Positions 1 to 7,013 of a DNA stretch of 13,404 bases are shown piece by piece; position 1 is the first letter of the stretch; each line of letters begins with the position of its first letter. Made by a program: the position numbers and the translations under genes. Under the pieces are notes generated by a model. The model made no database searches and was not told the origin of the DNA. It worked only from the letters and a program-made list of their open reading frames with translations. This DNA is from Pseudomonadota bacterium. Lineage in GTDB: Bacteria; Desulfobacterota; Desulfovibrionia; Desulfovibrionales; Desulfovibrionaceae. The DNA is taken from contig JAEXGX010000311.1 in the NCBI GenBank assembly GCA_023450535.1, forward strand, positions 1 to 13,404. The letters are read 5' to 3'.

Positions 1-1
1 G

Positions 2-322
2 GGCCAACTTGACCGCTTCCTTGACGAAATTTTAAATCGTCTCGCTCCGGGCGGCAGGCTTGCAATCATTTCCTTCCATTCTCTGGAAGATCGGGCCGTG
101 AAGCAACGTTTTAAACGCTGGAGCAGCGACTGCATCTGCCCTCCTCACCTTCCCCGTTGCGTTTGCGGCCACAAGGCGGAAGTCTGTCTGCTCACCAAAA
201 AACCCGTGCTTCCCTCCAGGGAAGAACTTGTCCTTAACCCGCGCGCGAGCAGCGCAAAACTGCGAGCGGCGGAAAAGCTGCCCGGGCTCCCCGGCTCCGT
301 CCGTCGGGGAGCCCCGGCATGA
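2..322 (+). CDS. rsmH: 16S rRNA (cytosine(1402)-N(4))-methyltransferase RsmH, C-terminal part
   Basis: RsmH (formerly MraW) transfers a methyl group from S-adenosylmethionine to N4 of C1402 in the 16S rRNA decoding centre; it acts in the cytoplasm on the small subunit. Only the last 106 codons are in the window; the family is about 310 residues, so about two thirds lie upstream. The signature stretch LAPGGRLAIISFHSLEDR near the start is diagnostic, followed by VKQRF and the cysteine-rich segment CICPPHLPRC with a further VCGHK, typical of the family's C-terminal region. The terminal NPRASSAKLRAAEK also fits the family. The stop codon overlaps the ftsL start as ATGA. The last 15 codons contain a strong hairpin (282-317) that covers the ftsL ribosome-binding site. 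Its place at the head of a dcw cluster is standard. Confidence 0.95.
   Translation, partial: GQLDRFLDEILNRLAPGGRLAIISFHSLEDRAVKQRFKRWSSDCICPPHLPRCVCGHKAEVCLLTKKPVLPSREELVLNPRASSAKLRAAEKLPGLPGSVRRGAPA
282..317 (+). promoter_or_regulatory. Hairpin covering the ftsL Shine-Dalgarno
   Basis: GGGCTCCCC at 284-292 is the exact reverse complement of GGGGAGCCC at 306-314, giving a 9-bp perfect, GC-rich stem with a 13-nt loop. If C315 is bulged, two further pairs (282-283 with 316-317) extend it. The 3' arm contains GGGGAG (306-311), the only good Shine-Dalgarno for ftsL, whose ATG begins at 319. In free mRNA this site would be paired. Ribosomes finishing rsmH, whose stop overlaps the ftsL start, would melt the stem. 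Coupling of ftsL translation to rsmH is therefore inferred. The pairing is read directly from the sequence; its function is not tested. Confidence 0.55.
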
Positions 323-612
323 AGAAAAACGGCACCCTCGGCGCAGGAGGCTGGATGCTCGGCCTTGTCCTTTCCCTGCTGTTCAGCATGGTACTCGGCG
401 TGGCCCTGATCTGGCTCAGCATCGACCGTAACGACACCGCCTATACCATTCACAAGCTGCAAAAGCGGGTGGAAGAGGCGCGCAGTCACGTTAACAAGCT
501 GGAAGTGGAACGCGATAGCCTGCTTTCCCCCTATGTATTGGGCAAGAAAGCGGAAGAACTGGGCATGGGCATGGCCGATCCGGGTCAGGTCCGCCGCCTG
601 GAAAAACAATAG
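319..612 (+). CDS. ftsL: Cell division protein FtsL-like, bitopic coiled-coil membrane protein
   Basis: FtsL forms the FtsQ-FtsL-FtsB complex that links the early divisome to the septal synthase FtsW-FtsI and helps activate it. The product has 97 residues: a short Lys-containing cytoplasmic end, one hydrophobic segment at about residues 12-34, then a heptad-like helical stretch at about 42-69 (KLQKRVEEARSHVNKLEVER) and a C-terminal SPYVLGKKAEELGMG segment. This last part matches the FtsL/DivIC pattern of a coiled coil followed by a conserved 'A..LGM' turn. Small size, topology and position between rsmH and ftsI support FtsL more than any single motif, since the family is poorly conserved. The start at 319 is set by GGGGAG at 306-311 (7-nt spacing) and overlaps the rsmH stop. 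Confidence 0.85.
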   Translation: MKKNGTLGAGGWMLGLVLSLLFSMVLGVALIWLSIDRNDTAYTIHKLQKRVEEARSHVNKLEVERDSLLSPYVLGKKAEELGMGMADPGQVRRLEKQ

Positions 613-620
613 GAACCGTC

Positions 621-2966
621 ATGCGCCCGGGATCATCCCTTTCCATGCGCGCCGCCGGTCGAGGTCCATCGTCCCGTCGGCCCCACACCAACCAGCGTCG
701 GCCTTCAGATCCGCGCGAAGCTGAAAAAAACAGCTCCCGGACTGACTGGCAAACGTTGCGTTTCCAGATCGCCGCTGTCCTCTTCGGCGTCCTCTGGGTT
801 GTGCTGTGGGGCCGGGCCTTTTATGTCCAGATCGTCATGGGGCCCGAACTTGCCGAACAGGCCATGCGCCAGCATACGTACACCGAGCTGGTGGAAGCGC
901 GGCGAGGAACCATATACGACCGCAATAATCAAATGCTGGCCCGTAGCGTACAGGTACGATCGGTCTATGCCAATCCCCGTGAAGTGCGGGATCCGAAGCA
1001 CACCGCCCTCACCCTTGCCCCTCTTCTGGGACTGGATGCGGAGTCCCTCCAGAAACAACTGGAAAAAGATCGTTCCTTCATCTGGGTGAGCCGCAAGATC
1101 GACGACGCCACAGCCAGCGCCGTCCGTAATGCAGCTCTGCCCGGCATCGGTCTGTCCCGCGAATACGAGCGGGTATATCCTTTCAAGCATCTGGCCGGGC
1201 AACTGCTCGGCTTTGTCGGTCTTGATAACGTGGGGCTGGAAGGAATTGAACGTTCATTCAATGATCTTCTTGCCGGAACGTCGCAGAAAAACGTCGTGCA
1301 GCGTGACGGCACCGGGCGAGGGTTCTATACTGACAGCTCTAGCGCGGCCCAGGGCAAGGATCTCCATCTCACCCTGGACGTGCAGATCCAGTTCATCGCG
1401 GAAGAAGTCATCGCGGAAGCTGTACGCGAAGCTGACGCCAAATGGGGCGGAGTGCTCATTTCCGATGTGGAATCCGGCGAAGTTCTCGCCTGGGCGCAGT
1501 ATCCCTTTTTCAACCCCAATACATTTCGCCTTTCCACACCCGCTGAATATCGCAACCACCTCTCTGCCGACGCGCTGGAACCCGGCTCAACGCTCAAGCC
1601 CTTTCTGGTAGCCGCCGCGCTGGAAGAAAAAATCGTTACTCCGGATACCATGTTTTATTGCGAAAACGGCACATGGCGAACCAGCAAAATCGTTATCGGC
1701 GACGACGGCCGTGCCTACAAGGACCTGCCTGTTTCCAAGCTGTTGACCTATTCCAGCAACATCGGCATGGCCAAACTTGCGCTTGAAGTGGGCGCGCAAA
1801 CCTACCGCACCTACCTTACCCGCCTCGGCTTCGGCCAGCGCACGGGTATTGGCGTGGGTGAAAGCCGGGGCATCCTGCACCCCATCCAGGACTGGATGGA
1901 AGTCAACCTGATGTCTGCCGGCTTCGGACAGAGCCTGTCCGTAACAGGCATCCAGATGCTCCAAGCCTGGACCACGCTCGCCAATGGGGGCGTCTTCCGG
2001 CCTCTGCGTCTGGTGCAGGATGAAAGCGGCCTGGAACATCAAGCCAGCCAGCGCGTATTCAGCACCCAGACAGCCAACGAAGTCATGCGCATGCTCATCG
2101 ACGTGGTAGACGGAGACGGCACGGGCACCCGCGCGCGCATTCCCGGCATTCGTGTGGCAGGCAAAACAGGAACAGCACAAAAGGCCGATCCGCACAGCAA
2201 GAACGGTTACGGGGAAAAGCGTCTGGCATCCTTCGGTGGCATCGTTCCTGCGGACAAACCCCGTTATGTCATCTGGGTCATGCTGGATGAACCCACCACC
2301 GTTACCTATGGCGGCAGACTTGCTGCCCCCGTATTTCAGAAAGTTGCCAGCCGGGTACTCGCCTATGGTGGCTATCTGCCTGGCGTAGTATTCGCCACTG
2401 CGGACGACGTCTCGAACGCGTCTTCCTCTCCCCGCCCTGTCCGCCCTGCAAAACCCGCCAAAGTAAAGGCCGGTATCAGCCCCGATGTGACAGGCATGAG
2501 CCTGCGCCGGGCCATGGAACGTTTTGCTCAGGCGGGCGTTGTGCCGGAAGTGCGCGGCGAAGGGCTGACCGTATTCCGGCAACAGCCTGCTCCGGGCGAG
2601 GCACTGGAAACAAAGGGAACTCCCCTGCCCAGTATTGTCTGGATGTCGCAGGATGCCTATGAGGCTGATGTCCGCAAGGCGGAGGAACGGCACGCCAGCG
2701 GACAGGGCAATGAACAGGGCACGGACATGGCGACGGCCAAAGCAGCCGTCCCCCCTGACACCGTTGCCGCCCCTGCCCCGCAGGAAAAAGTGCAGACAGG
2801 CAAACGTTCCGCCGTGCAGGCCAAAAAGACGGAAACGGAAGCGGTAAAAAAGGAAACCTCTCCCCAGAGTACGCAAAAAAAAACGGGCGTCAGTCGAAAA
2901 ACCACACGAACTTCCGCAAAAACCGGTACGGCGACCACCGCAAAAACCGGAACAGGCGCCCGGTAA
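621..2966 (+). CDS. ftsI: Septal peptidoglycan transpeptidase FtsI (PBP3) with PASTA domain and long basic tail
   Basis: Class B penicillin-binding protein that cross-links peptidoglycan at the division septum, working with FtsW. The 781 residues read as: a 40-residue basic Ser/Arg-rich cytoplasmic end, a membrane anchor at about 48-66, the pedestal domain with the conserved RRGTIYDRN (94-102), then the transpeptidase domain. The active-site motifs are STLK with nucleophile Ser323 and Lys326, SSN at 378-380, and KTGT at 515-518. One PASTA domain follows (about 620-675). The last roughly 106 residues are low-complexity, rich in Lys, Thr and Ala, and end in KTGTATTAKTGTGAR. E. coli FtsI is 588 residues; the excess is the cytoplasmic extension, PASTA domain and tail. 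The start at 621 has AGGAA at 611-615 ahead of it. An in-frame ATG at 645 is a weaker alternative. murE follows 9 nt after the stop. Confidence 0.96.
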   Translation: MRPGSSLSMRAAGRGPSSRRPHTNQRRPSDPREAEKNSSRTDWQTLRFQIAAVLFGVLWVVLWGRAFYVQIVMGPELAEQAMRQHTYTELVEARRGTIYDRNNQMLARSVQVRSVYANPREVRDPKHTALTLAPLLGLDAESLQKQLEKDRSFIWVSRKIDDATASAVRNAALPGIGLSREYERVYPFKHLAGQLLGFVGLDNVGLEGIERSFNDLLAGTSQKNVVQRDGTGRGFYTDSSSAAQGKDLHLTLDVQIQFIAEEVIAEAVREADAKWGGVLISDVESGEVLAWAQYPFFNPNTFRLSTPAEYRNHLSADALEPGSTLKPFLVAAALEEKIVTPDTMFYCENGTWRTSKIVIGDDGRAYKDLPVSKLLTYSSNIGMAKLALEVGAQTYRTYLTRLGFGQRTGIGVGESRGILHPIQDWMEVNLMSAGFGQSLSVTGIQMLQAWTTLANGGVFRPLRLVQDESGLEHQASQRVFSTQTANEVMRMLIDVVDGDGTGTRARIPGIRVAGKTGTAQKADPHSKNGYGEKRLASFGGIVPADKPRYVIWVMLDEPTTVTYGGRLAAPVFQKVASRVLAYGGYLPGVVFATADDVSNASSSPRPVRPAKPAKVKAGISPDVTGMSLRRAMERFAQAGVVPEVRGEGLTVFRQQPAPGEALETKGTPLPSIVWMSQDAYEADVRKAEERHASGQGNEQGTDMATAKAAVPPDTVAAPAPQEKVQTGKRSAVQAKKTETEAVKKETSPQSTQKKTGVSRKTTRTSAKTGTATTAKTGTGAR
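2875..2883 (+). repeat. A9 homopolymer in the ftsI tail
   Basis: Nine consecutive A residues within codons for Gln-Lys-Lys-Thr near the ftsI 3' end. Tracts of this length are prone to replication or transcription slippage and to sequencing error. All three frames are open from here almost to the murE start: the annotated frame stops at 2964-2966, the +1 frame at 2977-2979 and the -1 frame at 2992-2994. Confidence 0.9.
2914..2950 (+). repeat. 13-bp direct repeat (two copies, 24-nt period) at the ftsI 3' end
   Basis: CCGCAAAAACCGG occurs at 2914-2926 and again at 2938-2950. The period of 24 nt keeps frame and encodes two copies of A-K-T-G-T in the FtsI C-terminus. This looks like a short in-frame duplication in a low-complexity tail. 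Confidence 0.9.
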
Positions 2967-2975
2967 GGATATTGC

Positions 2976-4472
2976 ATGAACATAACGCTGAATGAGCTTT
3001 GCGACCGCATACGAAAAAGCCCTCGATCCATCCGTACCGACTCCCGGCAGGTGGAAGCGGGCGATGTCTTTGTGGCTTTGCCTCCCGCCGCACGGGAAGG
3101 TTCCGGTGCGCCCGATCTCCGGTCTGACTATATCCGCAGTGCAAAAGCCCACGGTGCAAGCGTTATTGTGGCCGATCCCCGTTTCACCGCAGCCGCAGAC
3201 AATGTGACGGACGGGGATTCCCCGGACTTCATCCCGGTTGTGGACACGCGATCCGCCCTCGGTCAGCTTGCCTCCGCCCGCTGGGGTACGGAACACCTGA
3301 ATTTTCCTGTCATCGCGGTGACAGGCACGAACGGCAAGACTACCTGCGCCTATCTGCTGGAACATGTCTGGCGCTCAAGCGGCCGCAAGGTCGGAGTGCT
3401 CGGCACGGTGAGTTATCGCTGGCCCGGCCATGAAGAAGAAGCACCTCTGACGACTCCGGGCTGTTTGAACATTCACGAACGTCTTGCCGCCATGCGCGAC
3501 GCAGGAGTCGAAGTCGCCATCATGGAAGTCTCTTCTCACGCCCTGGATCAGAATCGTATTGCCGGGGTGGAGTTTTCCGGAGCGCTGTTTACCAATCTGA
3601 CGCAGGATCACCTCGATTATCATGACGGCATGGAAGACTATTTCGCCGCCAAAAAGAAACTGTTCACAGCCGTACCCCGCGCGGACAAGGTCATGGCGCT
3701 CAACGCCGATGATTCTTACGGCCGCCGCCTGTTGGAAGAGTTGCCCCACGCCGTACCTTTCGGGCTCGACCATACGTCTGACCGATTGGCCGCTACAGGT
3801 CTTGCCTGCACCGTGCTTTCCGACACCCCGCGCGGCATGGAACTGCAACTGGGCTGGCAGGGCGAAAGCTGGCTGCTGTCAACACCGTTGGTGGGCAGAC
3901 ACAACGCCGCAAATCTTTCCGCAGTTATTGCGCTGGGGCTGCAAATGGGATTTCAGCCCGGCGATTTTTCCTGTTTTCATGAATTTTGCGGCGTGTCGGG
4001 CCGCCTGGAACGCATCCCCACGCCGGAAAGCGGCAGAGGAGCAAACGTTGGCATCTTTGTGGACTATGCCCATACTCCGGACGCCTTGACTCGGGCGCAG
4101 GAAGCACTGCGTGACGCCGGGTTCTCCCGGATTATCACCGTGTTCGGCTGCGGCGGAGACCGCGACCGCACCAAGCGCCCGCTCATGGGAAAATCCGTGG
4201 CGCGCGGCAGTGACGTGGCCGTACTGACTTCCGACAACCCGCGCACCGAAGATCCAGAAAGCATCATGGATGACGTGATGCCCGGCCTGGCCGGTGCAGG
4301 AGAAATCCACCGCGAAGCCGACCGCCGCAAGGCCCTGGCCCTGGCCCTTGATCTCGCACGCTCCGGGGACGCCGTTCTGGTAGCTGGCAAAGGGCACGAA
4401 CCATATCAAATTATCGGTAAAGTCAAATATCCTTTCAGCGATCAGCAAATTCTCAAGGAGCTGCTGCGGTGA
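2976..4472 (+). CDS. murE: UDP-N-acetylmuramoyl-L-alanyl-D-glutamate--2,6-diaminopimelate ligase MurE
   Basis: Cytoplasmic ATP-dependent ligase adding the third stem-peptide residue to UDP-MurNAc-L-Ala-D-Glu. The 498-residue length is normal for the family. The N-terminal domain has the UDP-MurNAc-binding pattern RTDSRQVEAGDVFVAL. The central ATPase domain carries the P-loop GTNGKT at 117-122, then VSSHALDQNR and TNLTQDHLDYH; Lys226 in YFAAKKKLF is the expected carbamylated lysine. The C-terminal domain contains DNPR at 420-423 in the context SDNPRTEDP, the signature of enzymes that use meso-diaminopimelate rather than L-lysine, which fits a Gram-negative wall. AAGGA just after the ftsI stop (2964-2968), 7 nt from the ATG, supports this start. 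The stop overlaps the murF GTG start. Confidence 0.97.
   Translation: MNITLNELCDRIRKSPRSIRTDSRQVEAGDVFVALPPAAREGSGAPDLRSDYIRSAKAHGASVIVADPRFTAAADNVTDGDSPDFIPVVDTRSALGQLASARWGTEHLNFPVIAVTGTNGKTTCAYLLEHVWRSSGRKVGVLGTVSYRWPGHEEEAPLTTPGCLNIHERLAAMRDAGVEVAIMEVSSHALDQNRIAGVEFSGALFTNLTQDHLDYHDGMEDYFAAKKKLFTAVPRADKVMALNADDSYGRRLLEELPHAVPFGLDHTSDRLAATGLACTVLSDTPRGMELQLGWQGESWLLSTPLVGRHNAANLSAVIALGLQMGFQPGDFSCFHEFCGVSGRLERIPTPESGRGANVGIFVDYAHTPDALTRAQEALRDAGFSRIITVFGCGGDRDRTKRPLMGKSVARGSDVAVLTSDNPRTEDPESIMDDVMPGLAGAGEIHREADRRKALALALDLARSGDAVLVAGKGHEPYQIIGKVKYPFSDQQILKELLR
4455..4460 (+). promoter_or_regulatory. Shine-Dalgarno AAGGAG deciding the murF GTG start
   Basis: AAGGAG lies inside the last codons of murE, 8 nt before GTG 4469 and 14 nt before the in-frame ATG 4475. 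The spacing favours the GTG, which overlaps the murE stop as GTGA. Confidence 0.8.
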
Positions 4473-5914
4473 GCATGACGCTAGCAGAAATGGCGCGGGC
4501 GGCCCGCGCGACGCTTATCCTGCCTCACGACTGCGCCAAGGGTGCAGCGGAACAGGAAATTTCCTCTGTCTGTCACGACAGCCGCAGTGTCGTCCCCGGT
4601 TCGCTTTTCGTCTGCATCCGGGGCGAAAACAGCGACGGACACCATTTCGCCGCTCAGGCCGTGCATTCCGGCGCAGATGCCGTGCTGGCCGAGCGCGACC
4701 CTTTTGACGGCCAGCCCCTCGTTCCCCTGCTCCTGACCGAGGGTGAAGACTCCACACAGGCTCTGGGCCGAATCGGCCATGCCTGGCGCAAGGCATTCTC
4801 CGGCAAGGTGGTCGGCATTACCGGCACGGCGGGCAAAACCACCCTCAAGGAAATGCTTGCCCATACTCTGGGCATGGCGGCGGACGGCACGGCCAAAGTG
4901 GCCCGCAATCCGCTCAACCTGAACACGCAGGTCGGCCTGCCCGAATCCATGCTGGCCGCGCGTGGCAACGAGAATTTTTGGGTCATGGAGGCGGGCATCA
5001 GCAACCCCGGCGATATGGACGAGCTTGGCCCCATGCTGGAACCCGACCTCGCCATTATCCTCAACGTTGGCCCAGGTCATGCCCTGGGTCTCGGCGACGC
5101 GGCCCACGGTGGAGCCGCGCACTACAAGTCGCGCCTGCTGAAATACGTCGCGCCCGGCGGCATGGCGCTGGTCAGTGCGGATTACCCCGATCTCGTGCGG
5201 GAAAGCGACACGGTGCGCAAAAACATCATCCGTTTTTCCACTACCGGGGCGGATACCCCCTATCGTGCGGAATATCTGGGCCTCGCGCCTGAGGGGCGTG
5301 GTCGTTGCCGTCTCTGGCTGGACGGGCATGAACTGGAAGCGGAAAGCGCCCTGTCCGGCCCCTTTGCGGCTGAAAATATGATCGCTGCTGCCGCAGCAGC
5401 ACACCTTCTCGGCCTGAATGACGACGAAATACGTTCCGGCCTTGCCACGGCCCCCCTTGCGACCCAGCGCTTCAACCGCCATGAGCTTCCCGGCTGGGTC
5501 CTGCTCGATGACACGTATAACGCCAACCCGCTTTCCTGTTCCCGGATGATCGAAGCGGCGATGGGATTGCGGAGCTCAGGTAACCTTGTTTTCGTCATGG
5601 GTGAAATGCTGGAGCTCGGAGAGCTGGCGTCTTCCTCCCACTTCGAACTGGGCAGACGCATGGCAAAAGCAGGTTCGGACGCCGTCTTCTGGCTTGGTGG
5701 ACACGTGGAGGACGTGAGCAACGGGCTCGCAGATGCAGGGTTCACCGGTCATTTTGCCGCCCTGCCCGCGCATGACGCCTTCCTCCCCGAATTTGCAGCA
5801 TGGGAAAAAACTCTCCCGCCCAAGGGCGGCCGGAATGTCATCCTGTTCAAGGGGTCACGCGGCAACCGTCTGGAAAAACTGGTCAAAGCCTTCGGGGAAA
5901 CCCATGCTCTATAA
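4469..5914 (+). CDS. murF: UDP-N-acetylmuramoyl-tripeptide--D-alanyl-D-alanine ligase MurF
   Basis: Cytoplasmic ligase that joins D-Ala-D-Ala to the UDP-MurNAc-tripeptide, completing the soluble pentapeptide precursor. The 481 residues begin with the substrate-binding domain (SVCHDSRSVVPGSLFVCIRG). The P-loop GTAGKT is at 119-124. ARNPLNLNTQVGLPESML and the acidic substrate/metal region LNVGPGHALGLGD follow, and then the family-specific LLDDTYNANPLS and MGEMLELGELA in the C-terminal domain. Those last two separate MurF from its Mur ligase neighbours. The start is GTG, chosen for Shine-Dalgarno spacing; ATG 4475 would remove two residues only. The D-Ala-D-Ala supplier ddl is not in the window. 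The 3' end overlaps mraY by 11 nt. Confidence 0.96.
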   Translation: MSMTLAEMARAARATLILPHDCAKGAAEQEISSVCHDSRSVVPGSLFVCIRGENSDGHHFAAQAVHSGADAVLAERDPFDGQPLVPLLLTEGEDSTQALGRIGHAWRKAFSGKVVGITGTAGKTTLKEMLAHTLGMAADGTAKVARNPLNLNTQVGLPESMLAARGNENFWVMEAGISNPGDMDELGPMLEPDLAIILNVGPGHALGLGDAAHGGAAHYKSRLLKYVAPGGMALVSADYPDLVRESDTVRKNIIRFSTTGADTPYRAEYLGLAPEGRGRCRLWLDGHELEAESALSGPFAAENMIAAAAAAHLLGLNDDEIRSGLATAPLATQRFNRHELPGWVLLDDTYNANPLSCSRMIEAAMGLRSSGNLVFVMGEMLELGELASSSHFELGRRMAKAGSDAVFWLGGHVEDVSNGLADAGFTGHFAALPAHDAFLPEFAAWEKTLPPKGGRNVILFKGSRGNRLEKLVKAFGETHAL

Positions 5915-6980
5915 TCTGCTCGTTCCGCTCAGCACCGATTTCGGCCCGCTCAATGTATTCCGTTACATTACGTTCCGGGCGTCTCTGGCCATGGCCTTCG
6001 CACTGATCCTGACCATCGCCGTGGGCCCCCGCTTCATTGCCCTGTTGCACAAGCTCAAATTCGGCCAGCACATCCATGAAGACGTGCTCGCGCATGTGAA
6101 CAAAGCAGGCACTCCTACCATGGGCGGCCTTTTAATCATTTTCGGCACCGTACTTTCTACCCTGCTCTGGTCCGACATCAGAAATCCCTACATCCCGCTC
6201 ATGCTGCTTGTGTTCATCGGTTTCGGGCTGGTAGGGCTGGTGGATGACTGGCTGAAAATCCGCCACCATCACAACCGGGGCCTGAGCGCCAGAGCCAAAT
6301 TCCTCGGGCAGCTTGCGGTGGCCTGTGTTTCTCTGGCGTTGCTGCTCAACGTGCCCGACTATTCCACCCGGCTTTCCGTGCCTTTCTTCAAGGGGTTCAT
6401 GCCCGATCTGGGCATCTTCTACCTGGTGTTCGCCTGTATCGTGCTCATCGGTTCGTCCAACGCGGTGAACCTCACCGACGGGCTGGACGGGCTGGCCATT
6501 CTGCCCGCCGTGATCTGCGCCGGAGTATACATGGTATTCCTCTATGTGGCGGGCCACGCACAATTCGCCCAGTATCTTCAGTTTCCCTTCGTGCCCGGTG
6601 TGGGGGAAGTGGTCATCTTCTGCGGGGCACTCATGGGCGCCGGGCTCGGCTTTCTGTGGTACAATGCACAGCCCGCCCAGGTTTTCATGGGCGACGTCGG
6701 TTCCCTTAGCCTGGGCGGAGCCATCGGATTCATGGCCGTACTGTGCAAACAGGAACTGACTCTGGTACTCGTGGGCGGCCTTTTCGTCATTGAAACCCTG
6801 TCCGTCATCCTGCAGGTGGCATACTTCCGTTATACCGGCGGAAAGCGCCTGTTCCTCATGGCGCCTCTGCACCATCACTTTGAAAAGAAAGGACTGCCGG
6901 AATCCAAGATCATCGTACGCTTCTGGATTCTTTCCGTGCTCTTTGCTCTGGCCGCCCTGTCCATTCTGAAACTTCGCTGA
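5904..6980 (+). CDS. mraY: Phospho-N-acetylmuramoyl-pentapeptide-transferase MraY
   Basis: Integral inner-membrane enzyme that transfers phospho-MurNAc-pentapeptide to undecaprenyl phosphate, making lipid I. The 358 residues (E. coli: 360) form many hydrophobic segments, about ten transmembrane helices in the family. Catalytic and metal motifs are present: Asp114-Asp115 in VDDWLKIRHHHNRGLSARAK, NLTDGLDGLA with Asp192, VFMGDVGSL with Asp264, and HHHFEKKG with His323-325. AGTPTMGGLLI near the N-terminus is also typical. The frame is open from 5733, but ATG 5904 gives the family-standard N-terminus (MLYNLLVPL) and has GGGG at 5894-5897 ahead of it. It overlaps the murF end by 11 nt, suggesting translational coupling. 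Confidence 0.97.
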   Translation: MLYNLLVPLSTDFGPLNVFRYITFRASLAMAFALILTIAVGPRFIALLHKLKFGQHIHEDVLAHVNKAGTPTMGGLLIIFGTVLSTLLWSDIRNPYIPLMLLVFIGFGLVGLVDDWLKIRHHHNRGLSARAKFLGQLAVACVSLALLLNVPDYSTRLSVPFFKGFMPDLGIFYLVFACIVLIGSSNAVNLTDGLDGLAILPAVICAGVYMVFLYVAGHAQFAQYLQFPFVPGVGEVVIFCGALMGAGLGFLWYNAQPAQVFMGDVGSLSLGGAIGFMAVLCKQELTLVLVGGLFVIETLSVILQVAYFRYTGGKRLFLMAPLHHHFEKKGLPESKIIVRFWILSVLFALAALSILKLR

Positions 6981-7002
6981 ATGCGCCGAAACGTATGTTT
7001 CC

Positions 7003-7006
7003 GGAG
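7003..7006 (+). promoter_or_regulatory. Shine-Dalgarno GGAG deciding the murD start
   Basis: GGAG sits 7 nt before ATG 7014. The in-frame ATG at 6981, directly after the mraY stop, has no comparable site. A short inverted repeat, GAAAC (6988-6992) with GTTTC (6997-7001), lies just upstream and could partly mask this site. Confidence 0.65.
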
Positions 7007-7013
7007 ATTGAAT

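Noticed and set aside
1587..3365. 592-codon open frame on the minus strand across ftsI and murE
   Set aside because: It lies antisense to two clearly coding genes, has low-complexity Gly/Arg/Phe/Cys-rich translation, and shows no recognisable domain. It is a by-product of GC-rich codon usage.
4328..4352. Tandem GGCCCT-type repeat in murE
   Set aside because: It encodes the helical KALALALDLA stretch; codon repetition explains it.
4461..4487. CTGCT/AGCAG pairing around the murF start
   Set aside because: Only five base pairs with a long loop; not convincing, and it leaves the AAGGAG site free.
5384..5400. GCTGCTG-CCG-CAGCAGC inverted repeat in murF
   Set aside because: It is explained by a run of alanine codons (six Ala) in the protein, far from any start or stop.
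4481..5482. 333-codon minus-strand frame inside murF
   Set aside because: Shadow of murF codon bias; no family resemblance and it breaks the otherwise uniform gene direction.
5733..5903. 57-residue N-terminal extension of mraY
   Set aside because: It lies wholly inside murF and would put a long hydrophilic segment ahead of the standard MraY start. ATG 5904 gives the normal 358 residues.
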